A stretch of DNA of 64,000 nucleotides. Source: Agrobacterium tumefaciens. Lineage in GTDB: Bacteria > Pseudomonadota > Alphaproteobacteria > Rhizobiales > Rhizobiaceae. Both the position numbers and the translations under genes were made by a program. The stretch spans positions 1,798,001 through 1,862,000 of the forward strand of contig NZ_CP039888.1 of NCBI RefSeq assembly GCF_005221325.1. Reading direction: 5' to 3'. This document shows positions 1 to 7,996 of the stretch, piece by piece; the first letter of the stretch is position 1, and every line of letters begins with the position of its first letter. A model generated the notes under the pieces. The model did no database searches. It was not told the origin of the DNA and was given only the letters and a program-made list of their open reading frames with translations.

Positions 1-692
1 GCAGTTTCTGCATGCTGGAGCCGTATTTCCGCGAATACAGACTTATCGTTCCTGATCTGCCTGGCCATGGCGTTTCGTCCGCGGGTCAAGGTATGCATGT
101 CGCGGATTTCGCTGAAACGATCGACCACCTTCTGGCATTGCTCGGCGTTTCAAGGCTGTTTGTGCTCGGCCATTCGATGGGGGCTATGACCGCCATCGAA
201 TTGGGCGTCAGGCGAGGTGATTCCATTCGGGCGCTTGCGCTGATATCGGCAACGCTCGAGCCGAATTTCGGTGCGGAGAGCCAGTTGACCAAAGATATCC
301 TCGCCCTTAGCGATCCGATCCGGCCCACCGGACGTTTTCTGCATGAGTGGTATACCTGCAGCCACCCTGTCGACGATGATTTTCTGTCGAAAATGAAACA
401 GGATGCGGCCAAAATGCCCGCCGCAATCTGGCATGGCATTCTCAGAGGCTTTGCCGAAACGAACCTTCACCACAGCGCAGCAAGCGTGAAGAAGCCGGTT
501 CTGTGCCTTGCTGGTTCCGACGATCCTCTTTTCGACGCCTCGCATCGCGATCGACTTTTCGAGGCTTTCCCGGAAGCTCGAACCGTCACCCTTGCCGGGC
601 ATGGCCATAATCCACATTGGGAAGATCCGCAGGGCGTATCCATGGTGATTGTGGATTTTTTTGCCGATGTGATGTCTGACATTCTCCATTGA
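1..692 (+). CDS. alpha/beta hydrolase, 5' end outside window
   Basis: The reading frame is open from the left edge (residues SFC precede the first internal Met at 12), so the N-terminus is missing. What remains is a classic alpha/beta hydrolase: a DLPGHG turn, the nucleophile elbow GHSMGA (Ser about 55 counted from position 12), a late acid in GSDDPLFD, and the catalytic His in GHGHNPHWEDP near the C-terminus. The lid region (about residues 95-150) is helical. Family members hydrolyse esters, C-C bonds or lactones in the cytoplasm. The substrate cannot be told from sequence, and no neighbour points to a pathway. Confidence 0.85.
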   Translation, partial: SFCMLEPYFREYRLIVPDLPGHGVSSAGQGMHVADFAETIDHLLALLGVSRLFVLGHSMGAMTAIELGVRRGDSIRALALISATLEPNFGAESQLTKDILALSDPIRPTGRFLHEWYTCSHPVDDDFLSKMKQDAAKMPAAIWHGILRGFAETNLHHSAASVKKPVLCLAGSDDPLFDASHRDRLFEAFPEARTVTLAGHGHNPHWEDPQGVSMVIVDFFADVMSDILH

Positions 693-816
693 CGACGGAG
701 CGTGGCGGAAAATAAAGGCGCGGCCGGCAAACGAATTTAGAAAGGCCTGATAAATCGATTTCGCTTTCAGGGCCGATATTGTAACGCTTCGCTGCGCAAT
801 GAGATTTCGGCCCGCC

Positions 817-1295
817 ATGACAGATACGACGCATCCCCGCCTGAACCCGATACATCTCGCCGCCGCCTTCGCGAGCGGCTGCCTTTTGACGCTGATGGTG
901 CATTTCAACGGTCAGCCCATTACGGCAATGCGCTGTTTTCCTCATGGACGGCGCATGGAACCGGCACGGTTGCGGCCCTGGTCTACCTCGCCATCATGCG
1001 CCCGAAGAAAGACATGGGCAAGGCAGAAAAACCGAAGGCGCCGCTTTGGGCCTATTGCGGCGGGGTCGTGGGTGCCGCCATCGTCATCCTCACCTCCACG
1101 GCCGTCAATTCGCCGCTGGCGCTCTCCGGCACCATTGCGCTTGGGCTTGGCGGACAGGTGATCTTCAGTCTTCTGGCCGATCTTTTCGGCCTCTTCGGCC
1201 TGCCAAAACGGCGACCGGATGTGCAGGACATGGCGGCGGTGGCCCTCATTCTCTGCGGCAGTGCGCTCATCATTCTTGTCGGGAGAGCGGCATGA
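817..1295 (+). pseudogene. YdcZ-family (DUF606) DMT membrane protein, apparently frameshifted
   Basis: Two reading frames together encode one small membrane protein. Frame 1 from ATG 817 gives a first helix (HLAAAFASGCLLTLMVHFNGQ core) that ends in the family-typical NGQ. From about 915 the homologous continuation (HYGNALFSSW, then three more hydrophobic segments) is in frame 3 and runs to the stop at 1293-1295. The join at 913-919 looks like a loss of 4 nt or a gain of 2 nt relative to an intact gene. The TGA overlaps the ATG of the next gene (ATGA), as in intact two-gene YdcZ pairs. It could be a true lesion, a sequencing error or a recoded gene. An isolated start at ATG 996 would give a 99-aa remnant lacking the first helices. 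Confidence 0.6.
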
Positions 1296-1717
1296 TCGTC
1301 TGGATCGCCATGGCCTTTGCAGGCGGCGTCTTCGTGTCGCTGAGCCGGCAGATCAATGGCCGCCTCAGCCTGTCCAACTCACCGCTGATCGCTTCCTTGT
1401 GGAACCACATTGTCGGTTTTGCGGTACTGACCGTCATCGGTCTCATTGTCGGCGGCCTCATTCCGCCCGGTGCTGCCGACGCGCCCTGGCTTGCCTTTAT
1501 CGGCGGTCCCATCGGCGTCGTTTTCATCGCTTCGGGAAGCTGGCTCATTCCCCGCATCGGTGCGGTCAACACCGCCCTTCTCGTCATCAGCGGCCAGATG
1601 GTGTCGGGCGTCGTGCTCGATCTTTTCAGCGATCACCCCCCAAAGATCTGGGCAAGCGCGCTCGGCATCCTGCTCATCCTTGCGGGCATGGTGCTGACAC
1701 AGCGCCGCCGCCGCTAG
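1292..1717 (+). CDS. YdcZ-family (DUF606) DMT membrane protein
   Basis: 141 aa with about four or five hydrophobic helices. The start ATG at 1292 overlaps the TGA of the upstream paralogous gene, implying translational coupling. The N-terminal pattern (small residues, then SRQINGRL) matches the YdcZ/DUF606 branch of the drug/metabolite transporter superfamily, where short five-helix proteins often occur as adjacent pairs that probably form heterodimers. It ends in a basic RRRR tail that fits a cytoplasmic C-terminus. Substrate unknown. If the partner gene is truly broken, this protein may be non-functional or act as a homodimer. Confidence 0.75.
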   Translation: MIVWIAMAFAGGVFVSLSRQINGRLSLSNSPLIASLWNHIVGFAVLTVIGLIVGGLIPPGAADAPWLAFIGGPIGVVFIASGSWLIPRIGAVNTALLVISGQMVSGVVLDLFSDHPPKIWASALGILLILAGMVLTQRRRR

Positions 1718-1742
1718 GGCATTCCGCTAGAATCAAAGACGG

Positions 1743-3014
1743 TCAGGAATCGCTGCCGCGCGAGAACATGCCGAGCAGCGTCTTGCCGCCGTTTTTGCCG
1801 CCACTGCTCGCAAGCGTCGGGCGGTTGCCATTCAGCTTCGGCACCACCACCATGCGCTTGATCTCGCCGCGCTTGAAGGCCGCGAGGAAGCGCGGATAGT
1901 CGCGGAACACGACGCAGCCATTCGATTCGCCGCGTTTCGCCAGCATGTAGGTGTGGGCGAGAAGGCCGTCACGGCCATGCGGGTTGACGCCGCTCTCCGG
2001 TGTCAGGCGAATGGCTTCGACGCCATGGAACCGGGCCTCGCGCATCGTCAGGCGGTAGCTGGAAGGCGGCGTCGAGCCGCGCATCCTCACATGCACATAG
2101 TCAGGATTGTCGCGCATCTTGCCGATGCCGGAATGCGCTTCCAGCTTCTCGCCATTCGGCATATGCACCACGCCGGAGGAAATATCGTAGATCGCCGTGC
2201 CATTGCCGCGATCCGGCCACGGAACCGCATCCATCTTGCTCGGCTCACGCATCGGATTGTCAGGCTTCGCAAAGGCGAGCATGGCACCGGTGCTCTGCTT
2301 CGGCGGCGCAGGTGCGCGCAGCGGAACCGGCGCATCAAAAGCGGGCGCGGAAGCAACCTCGGTCTTGGCAGGTGCGGCAGGACGCGGCGACGGCTCGACC
2401 GCCTCAGCGCTCGCGATTTCAGGCCGGAAGCTCGGCAGTGGCACGTCATCGGGAAGCAGGCTGCTTGCCTCTTCTTCGATCTGCGGCCGTGCCAGCGCCA
2501 CTTCAAATGCCGGATGCTGCGGAACCGCGCTCTGATAGGCAACCTCGGAGGTGCGACCCAACGCCGAATCGACGATTGCCGAGGGCTTCAACGCGGCAAG
2601 TTCCTTCACCGTCGCCTGCCCTTTGGCATTGGCGGCCGCGCCGAAGCGCTCGCGGAATTCCTTCGCGCCGATTTCAGGCATGATGCCGGCAAGGCGAACG
2701 GCCTTCTGTTGGCCGTGGCTATGGTCGCCCAGGCGGGAAAACTTGCGAACGTGAATATCCCGCGCAGCCGCATGACCGATCGCCGTCCCGGCGGAATCCA
2801 GCCTTGCCACCAGTGTCTTCTCAAATTGCCCGACGCCATGCGATGCGGCCGCCATGCTGTGCAGCGAGGCAAAGGCGGCAAAGGCGAAAAGGCCGGCAAA
2901 GGCGCCGCCGCCGAGAAGCGCGGACATCCGGCCGAGCGAAGAGGATTTGCCTCTCTTGGCGGAAGACGAACCGGCAAAGCCGGCACCATTATAGGCCGCA
3001 GCAGAAAACGCCAT
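1743..3014 (-). CDS. DUF2778 (Tlde1-like) L,D-transpeptidase/carboxypeptidase-type protein
   Basis: 423 aa. A basic N-terminus is followed by a hydrophobic segment (about 31-55), a long low-complexity Pro/Ala region (about 180-260), and a C-terminal domain (about 272-395) with AIYDISSG near its start, His354 in AHTYM and the cysteine motif SNGCVVF (Cys367). This His/Cys arrangement is that of DUF2778, the family of the Salmonella T6SS effector Tlde1, which trims or exchanges the peptidoglycan D-amino acid by L,D-transpeptidase-like chemistry. The membrane anchor places the catalytic domain in the periplasm. No immunity gene or T6SS gene is adjacent, so a housekeeping cell-wall role is as likely as an effector role. 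Domain call fairly secure, role inferred. Confidence 0.7.
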   Translation of the reverse strand: MAFSAAAYNGAGFAGSSSAKRGKSSSLGRMSALLGGGAFAGLFAFAAFASLHSMAAASHGVGQFEKTLVARLDSAGTAIGHAAARDIHVRKFSRLGDHSHGQQKAVRLAGIMPEIGAKEFRERFGAAANAKGQATVKELAALKPSAIVDSALGRTSEVAYQSAVPQHPAFEVALARPQIEEEASSLLPDDVPLPSFRPEIASAEAVEPSPRPAAPAKTEVASAPAFDAPVPLRAPAPPKQSTGAMLAFAKPDNPMREPSKMDAVPWPDRGNGTAIYDISSGVVHMPNGEKLEAHSGIGKMRDNPDYVHVRMRGSTPPSSYRLTMREARFHGVEAIRLTPESGVNPHGRDGLLAHTYMLAKRGESNGCVVFRDYPRFLAAFKRGEIKRMVVVPKLNGNRPTLASSGGKNGGKTLLGMFSRGSDS

Positions 3015-3469
3015 GATACTCGTTACTCGAACCGTTCACGCATACCCGGCCAACGCCGGAGGGATTTTGGGACATCCGAAGAGCGGGCGGACACCACGCC
3101 GGTTTCGGAATTGACTGGTTCGAAGCATGACGAATTATGGTAACCAAAGTGTTTACGAGTCCCTGCAAAAATATTTCGTTAAGGTCTGCGCATCGTAAGG
3201 CGAAGGCAAAACAATGACTTGCGCGGGTACTGCGTGCGTCCGCACTGCATCATCCCGGGAAATGCCCCTTTAAAGGAGCGTCATCGGCCTAAAAAATTCC
3301 GTCGCCGCATTGTCAGGTAAATTCTGACTTGGCCGGAAATTTGCTGCAAATGCGGCAGGACTGCGACAAGGTCAGCCCCGCCGGAAACACCCGTGCCTGC
3401 CGGACAGGTCGAAAGGGGCTTGATCCATCAAAGCCGGCTTGGCATCCTGAGAGAAAAGGGAGGCACATC
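3015..3469. other. divergent intergenic region
   Basis: 455 bp between the divergent DUF2778 and pncA genes, so it should hold both promoters. The part at 3125-3190 is A+T-rich. The ribosome binding site of pncA (AGGGAGG, about 3457-3463) lies at its right end. No convincing RNA gene or further coding sequence seen. Confidence 0.5.
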
Positions 3470-4096
3470 ATGAAGGCGCTGCTGCTCATCGATATCCAGA
3501 ACGGGTTTTGCCCGGGCGGCAATCTGGCCGTTGCCGATGGAGACGGGGTCGTGCCCATCGCCAATGCCCTGATCGACAATGGCGGCTACGATCTCATTGT
3601 CGCCTCGCAGGACTGGCACCCGGAAAATCACGGCAGCTTCGCCTCGCAGCATCCCGGCAAAAAGCCCTTCGATATGGGCGAACTTTCCGGCAAGCCGCAG
3701 ATGATGTGGCCGGACCATTGCGTGCAGGGTACGCCAGATGCGGAGTTTCACCCAGACCTGAAGACGGAAGCCTTCGATTACATCCAGCAGAAGGGCGAAA
3801 ACCCCGCCATCGACAGCTATTCCGCCTTTCGCGACAATGACCAGGTGGCCACGACAGGACTGGCCGACTATCTGGCCCGCCAGGGAGTGAGGCAACTCGA
3901 CGTCTGCGGCCTTGCGACCGATTATTGCGTCAGTTTTTCGGTGCTTGACGCCCTCGACATGCTGCCCGGCGTCAAGGTTCGCTTCATCGAGGATGCCAGC
4001 CGCGGCATCGACCCACAGGGCATCAAAGCGGCGGTGGCGACCATGCGGGAAAAAGGCGCGGTTATTCTCAAGAGCCGCGATATATTGCGGGACTAG
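3470..4096 (+). CDS. pncA: nicotinamidase/pyrazinamidase PncA
   Basis: 208 aa, usual length for the family. It deamidates nicotinamide to nicotinate in NAD salvage (cytoplasmic) and would also hydrolyse pyrazinamide. The catalytic triad is visible: Asp8 in LLIDIQNGFCPGG, Lys108 in QKGENP, and Cys153 in CGLATDYCV. Metal ligands are likely Asp48, His50 and His54 in SQDWHPENH, with WPDHCVQGT completing the site. The start at 3470 is chosen because AGGGAGG lies just upstream and the residues before it are not family-like. It stands alone, converging on the small gene at 4107. Confidence 0.93.
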   Translation: MKALLLIDIQNGFCPGGNLAVADGDGVVPIANALIDNGGYDLIVASQDWHPENHGSFASQHPGKKPFDMGELSGKPQMMWPDHCVQGTPDAEFHPDLKTEAFDYIQQKGENPAIDSYSAFRDNDQVATTGLADYLARQGVRQLDVCGLATDYCVSFSVLDALDMLPGVKVRFIEDASRGIDPQGIKAAVATMREKGAVILKSRDILRD

Positions 4097-4106
4097 AGCC
4101 ACGCCC

Positions 4107-4343
4107 TTAACGCGGTTTCGGCTTCTCCAGCACGTCGATATCAGCCGCCGCATCGTCAAGACGCCTCAGGATCGCCGCATGGGAATCCCTAAGCCCCTGA
4201 TTGTAAAACACATATCCCATTTCCTCGGCCAGAAAATCCACGAAGATTTCCGCCTGCAGAAGGCCGATCTCGGTTTCGGTCTCGCGGGCGAGATAGTCCC
4301 GGATGCGTTTGGCCAGAGCCGCCTTTTCCTGCTTTTCCAGCAT
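4107..4343 (-). CDS. DUF2164 family protein
   Basis: 78 aa small soluble helical protein. The pattern RIRDYLARETETEIG...LQAEIFVDFLAEEMG followed by YNQGLRDS is that of DUF2164, a short family of unknown function whose members end with helices around a YNQ/YNK-D motif. The start is placed at the Met whose ATG ends at 4343 because GGAGG sits about 5 nt upstream; the longer frame to 4403 adds 20 unconserved residues. It converges on pncA and has no partner gene. Confidence 0.75.
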   Translation of the reverse strand: MLEKQEKAALAKRIRDYLARETETEIGLLQAEIFVDFLAEEMGYVFYNQGLRDSHAAILRRLDDAAADIDVLEKPKPR

Positions 4344-4511
4344 TGGTCCTCCACCATCTGACCATGAGGGCACGCGCGACGAAAGCCGCGGCGCGGGCCG
4401 CATGAGGCGTTACCGTAACGGAAGCTTCAAGGGAATCAATCGATCCATTCATGCAATTCGTTTGCCAGCCGGGCGGGACGGCGATAGAGCGGCGGCAAGG
4501 AGTTTCCAGAC

Positions 4512-5234
4512 ATGTTCAATGCAGATTTTCGCGAGGGATTGAAGAGCGGTTTCCCGATCGCCCTCTCCGCCGCCCCCTTCGGTGCGCTGTTCGGCGCGGT
4601 CGCCGTCGATAATGGCCTTAGTATCACCGAAGCCACGATCATGAGCGGCACCGTCTATGCCGGTGCCAGCCAGCTCGTCGGTATCGAGTTGTTTGGCCAG
4701 AAGGTGGCCCCCTGGCTGATCGTTCTTTCCGTTTTCGCGGTCAATTTCCGCCATATCCTCTATTCGGCCGCCATTGCCCGGATGATCTCTAACTGGTCGC
4801 TGCTGCAGAAGGCTGCGGGCTTCTTCGTGCTGGTCGATCCCCAATTTGCCGAATCGGTGAGGAAATATGAGAACACCGGTACGGTCGGGTTCTCTTGGTA
4901 CATGGGCTTTGCCGCACCGGTTTATGTGCTGTGGCTTGCCATGACCATTCTCGGCGCCTCGCTCGGCAATCTCGTCGGCGATCCGAAAGCCATCGGGCTT
5001 GATGTGCTTTTGCCGATCTATTTCATGGGCATGGTCCTCAGCTTCCGTCAGCGGGAGAATTTCTACCCTGTCATGCTGGCAAGCGCTGCCGGCGCGACGG
5101 TCGCCTATCATTTCGTCGGTTCGCCCTGGCATGTCAGCCTCGGCGCGATAGCCGGAATTGTCGTCGCGGTCCTCTATCCGCCGAAACCGAATGGTGAAGC
5201 GGCCAATCCCGAAAGCAAGGCGGAAACACCATGA
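4512..5234 (+). CDS. azlC: AzlC-family branched-chain amino acid exporter, large subunit
   Basis: 240 aa integral membrane protein. The N-terminal FPIALSAAPFGALFG segment, the MSGTVYAGASQ motif and NFRHILYSA are typical of AzlC. With AzlD it forms a two-subunit exporter for branched-chain amino acids or analogues in the inner membrane. AAGGAG lies about 9 nt before the ATG. The TGA overlaps the ATG of azlD (ATGA at 5231-5234), indicating coupled translation. The substrate is inferred from the family. Confidence 0.9.
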   Translation: MFNADFREGLKSGFPIALSAAPFGALFGAVAVDNGLSITEATIMSGTVYAGASQLVGIELFGQKVAPWLIVLSVFAVNFRHILYSAAIARMISNWSLLQKAAGFFVLVDPQFAESVRKYENTGTVGFSWYMGFAAPVYVLWLAMTILGASLGNLVGDPKAIGLDVLLPIYFMGMVLSFRQRENFYPVMLASAAGATVAYHFVGSPWHVSLGAIAGIVVAVLYPPKPNGEAANPESKAETP

Positions 5235-5545
5235 GCGACATGCTGCACGCCGATACGCTGATCCTGATCGCACTCGCCGCCATCGCCACCTATCTCACCC
5301 GCATCGGCGGTTATGTGCTGATGACGCGGATGAAATCCATTCCGCCGCGCATGGAGGCCGGGCTGAACGCCGTGCCCGTTGCGGTTCTGACCACGCTCGT
5401 CGCACCCGCTTTTTTTGAAGGCGGATACGAGGTGAAGATCGGCATGGTGGCAGCCCTTCTGGTCTGCCTGCGCTTTCCCGGCCTGACGATGCTCGCCATC
5501 GGCTGGGCCATCGTCATCGCCATCAGGCACTTCCCGCTGTTTTAG
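5231..5545 (+). CDS. azlD: AzlD-family branched-chain amino acid exporter, small subunit
   Basis: 104 aa with about three to four hydrophobic helices and the family landmarks TYLTRIGGYVLM and MEAGLNAVPVAVLTTLVAPAF (split here for length). It is the small partner of AzlC and starts within the azlC stop codon. Its stop overlaps by 4 nt the stop region of pepP on the opposite strand, so the two convergent genes share terminal bases. Confidence 0.88.
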   Translation: MSDMLHADTLILIALAAIATYLTRIGGYVLMTRMKSIPPRMEAGLNAVPVAVLTTLVAPAFFEGGYEVKIGMVAALLVCLRFPGLTMLAIGWAIVIAIRHFPLF

Positions 5546-7383
5546 GCGGCCCGCTCCAACGGCTTCGTCGCGGCAACGAGCCACGCCTTCACCTCTTCAT
5601 CAGTGATGAGGGGAGAGAGCTTCTCCAGAACGCCAGCGTGGTAGGCGTTCAGCCAGTTGAGTTCCTCGTCGGTCAGGAACTCAGTGACGACAAGCCTGTT
5701 ATCGATGGGGCACCAGGTCAGCGTCTCGAAGGAGAACATCGGCTGGTCGCCGCCGGCGACCTCTTCCACGTCGCGCACAAAGATCAGGTTCTCGATACGG
5801 ATGCCGAAGGCGCCGGGGCGGTAATACCCCGGCTCGTTCGACAGGATCATGCCCGGCAAAAGCTCCTGCGTCGAAAGCCTTGCAATACGTTGCGGCCCCT
5901 CATGCACGGAGAGATAGGAGCCAACACCGTGGCCGGTGCCATGGGCATAATCCGCCCCCGCCTTCCACAGTGCGATGCGCGCCAGCGGATCGAGGTCGCA
6001 GCCTCGCGTTCCCTTCGGAAACCGTGCAGCACTGATGGCAATCACGCCCTTCAGCACCAGCGTGAAGAAACGCCTCTGCTCTTCCGGCACCGTGCCGATC
6101 GCAACGGTACGGGTGATGTCGGTGGTGCCGTTGACATATTGTGCCCCGGAATCGACGAGAAACATCTCGCCATCGGCTAGTGTGCGGTCCGTGTCCGTCG
6201 TGACCCGGTAATGGATGATGGCGGCATGTTCGCCAGCGCCGGAAATCGTGTCGAACGACACATCCTTCAGCGGGTTCTGCATCGCCTGCCCCACTCTGGC
6301 GCGCGCGGCCTCCAGCGCCTTGACCGCAGCGATTTCGGTGACGCTGCCCGGCTGCTGGCGATCCAGCCAGCAGAGATATTCGACCATGGCCGCACCATCC
6401 TGCACATGCGCGGCAGCCGAGCCGGCAAGCTCCGCCTTGTTCTTTCGCGCCCGCGGCAAGCGGACAGGATCGGCCTCTTCAACCAGAGAGCCACCCGCCG
6501 CCGTGACCGCGCCCGTCAACGCCACCGGCGTCAGATCCGCATCGACCATCACCCGGCCCTTGGCGCTGGCAATGGCATGCAAACGGTCGGCAATCTTCGA
6601 CGGCGGCATTTGAGTGGCCAGCTGCGCCAGATAGGCCTCGGTCTCGATGCCGGTCTTGCGCTTGTCGAGAAAAATATCCGCCTTGCCGTCAGCATAAATG
6701 ATGCCGCGGGCGAGCGGGTGCGGCGTGTGGGGCACGTCATTGCCGCGAATATTGAAAATCCAGGCGATGGATGACGGGTCGGTGACCAGCAGGGCATCCG
6801 CACCCTTGGCAGAGACCGTTTCGGCGAGCGACGCGATCTTTTCCTTCGCCAGTGTCCCGGTAAACGCTTCCGGCTGGATGACAACGGGCTCCAGCGGTTC
6901 GGCGGGACGGTCCTGCCAGAGAGCATCAAGCGGGTTCTTTTCCAGAAGAACGACCGAGCCGCCCTTGCCATCAAGCGCCTTTTCCAGCCGCTTCAACTCG
7001 GCGCCGGTATGCAGCCAGGGATCGATACCGAGCCGGAAACCCTGTGGAGCATGTTCGGCAAGCCAGACGGAAGGCGGCGCGCTGACCAGATCACCGCCGG
7101 TAAACACCGACTGATCGACCTGCGACTTGAGCTGCGTCGTATATCGGCCATCGACGAACACCACCGCTTGCGCGCGCGTCACCAGCGCAATGCCGGCCGA
7201 GCCGGTAAAACCGGTCAGCCAGGACAGCCGCTCGGCGCACTCAGGCACATATTCCCCCTGATACTCATCGGCGCGTGGCACGAGAAATCCGTCGATACCG
7301 AGGGCATCGAAACCGGCGCGCAGCGCCTCGACACGGGCCTTGCCGAATTGCGGTGCGGATTTGTTGTCGAAGGTCTGGAACAT
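5542..7383 (-). CDS. pepP: Xaa-Pro aminopeptidase (aminopeptidase P, M24B)
   Basis: 613 aa, the long APP form with two creatinase-type N-terminal domains (about 1-160 and 165-310), the M24 pita-bread catalytic domain (about 320-540) and a short C-terminal M24 extension. Metal ligands can be seen: Asp in FLVDSGAQY, Asp in GTTDITRT, His in HGTGHGVGS, Glu in LSNEPGYY and Glu in IRIENL. It removes N-terminal residues preceding proline using two Mn or Zn ions, in the cytoplasm. It is a single gene, and its upstream region (7384-7675) also serves the divergent small gene at 7676. Confidence 0.93.
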   Translation of the reverse strand: MFQTFDNKSAPQFGKARVEALRAGFDALGIDGFLVPRADEYQGEYVPECAERLSWLTGFTGSAGIALVTRAQAVVFVDGRYTTQLKSQVDQSVFTGGDLVSAPPSVWLAEHAPQGFRLGIDPWLHTGAELKRLEKALDGKGGSVVLLEKNPLDALWQDRPAEPLEPVVIQPEAFTGTLAKEKIASLAETVSAKGADALLVTDPSSIAWIFNIRGNDVPHTPHPLARGIIYADGKADIFLDKRKTGIETEAYLAQLATQMPPSKIADRLHAIASAKGRVMVDADLTPVALTGAVTAAGGSLVEEADPVRLPRARKNKAELAGSAAAHVQDGAAMVEYLCWLDRQQPGSVTEIAAVKALEAARARVGQAMQNPLKDVSFDTISGAGEHAAIIHYRVTTDTDRTLADGEMFLVDSGAQYVNGTTDITRTVAIGTVPEEQRRFFTLVLKGVIAISAARFPKGTRGCDLDPLARIALWKAGADYAHGTGHGVGSYLSVHEGPQRIARLSTQELLPGMILSNEPGYYRPGAFGIRIENLIFVRDVEEVAGGDQPMFSFETLTWCPIDNRLVVTEFLTDEELNWLNAYHAGVLEKLSPLITDEEVKAWLVAATKPLERAA

Positions 7384-7557
7384 GGATATCTTTCAGGAAC
7401 TGTCATGAGAAAAGCTGTCGCCTGCGCGGTCAGACCGGTGGCCAAGGACGACAATGCCATGCCGGTGAAGCCGGTTTCAAGCCATATATGACAGAGCAGA
7501 TTACGACGATAAATTGTGCAGTTTGCATGGAATAAGTAGTACTCAAAACAGATTGAT

Positions 7558-7572
7558 ATGCGATTTACGCAT
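7558..7572. repeat. short inverted repeat in divergent promoter region
   Basis: ATGCG and CGCAT arms of 5 bp flank ATTTA, midway between pepP and the 57-aa gene. It may be a small operator; nothing else in the 292-bp region stands out. Confidence 0.25.
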
Positions 7573-7675
7573 GTCTACCGTGAGCTTTCCCACCTAACCA
7601 AACAAAAACACATCGCTTATCTCTAAGTCAACACAGCGAGAGAGACACTCTCCTGGCAAACAAGGATTTGAAGCA

Positions 7676-7849
7676 ATGGCAAAGTCTTTCCTCCGCACCG
7701 CCTTCGATCGCGTCGTTGAAGCACGCGAGCGTCAGGTTAGCCGTCATGTCAACGCCGCCCTTCTGAACCTCGACGACAAGTCGCTCGAAGCGCTGGGCAT
7801 GAACCGCGCCGATCTCCGTCGCAAGGCGAAGTCCAGCTACGTATTCTGA
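7676..7849 (+). CDS. small basic DUF1127-like protein (57 aa)
   Basis: A 57-codon frame: N-terminus MAKSFLRTAFDRVVEARERQ, a middle with LLNLDDKSLEALGM, and the end RKAKSSYVF. Arg/Lys-rich and probably helical. The D-x-x-L-x-x-(L/I)-G-(M/I)-x-R-x-D/E pattern (DDKSLEALGMNRADL) is that of DUF1127/YjiS-type small proteins, which in Agrobacterium and relatives affect phosphate and carbon metabolism and RNA turnover. Codon use matches the genome and a strong terminator follows at 7943. No classical Shine-Dalgarno: AAGGATTTG lies 9-14 nt upstream. Confidence 0.75.
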   Translation: MAKSFLRTAFDRVVEARERQVSRHVNAALLNLDDKSLEALGMNRADLRRKAKSSYVF

Positions 7850-7942
7850 TCACGTCAGGCGCGGCGATCCTCCCTCCACCGCGTCTGAACAGGAATACGT
7901 CGACCCGCTTGAGCAAGCTCCTCCCATGCTCGCGGGTTTCCA

Positions 7943-7972
7943 GGCGGCGCGAAAGCGCCGCCTTTTCTTTTG
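7943..7972 (+). terminator. rho-independent terminator
   Basis: Perfect 8-bp stem GGCGGCGC / GCGCCGCC with a GAAA tetraloop, followed by TTTTCTTTT. It ends the transcript of the 57-aa gene and leaves an approximately 95-nt 3' untranslated stretch. It lies just before the 3' end of prmA on the other strand. Confidence 0.9.
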
Positions 7973-7996
7973 TTCGAAATAGCTGTTGCGAGAACT

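Noticed and set aside
3129..3146. Possible third CtrA-like box before the DUF2778 gene (GTAACCAAAGTGTTTAC)
   Set aside because: Only TAAC and TTTAC resemble the motif and the TTAA left half is missing; too weak to call.
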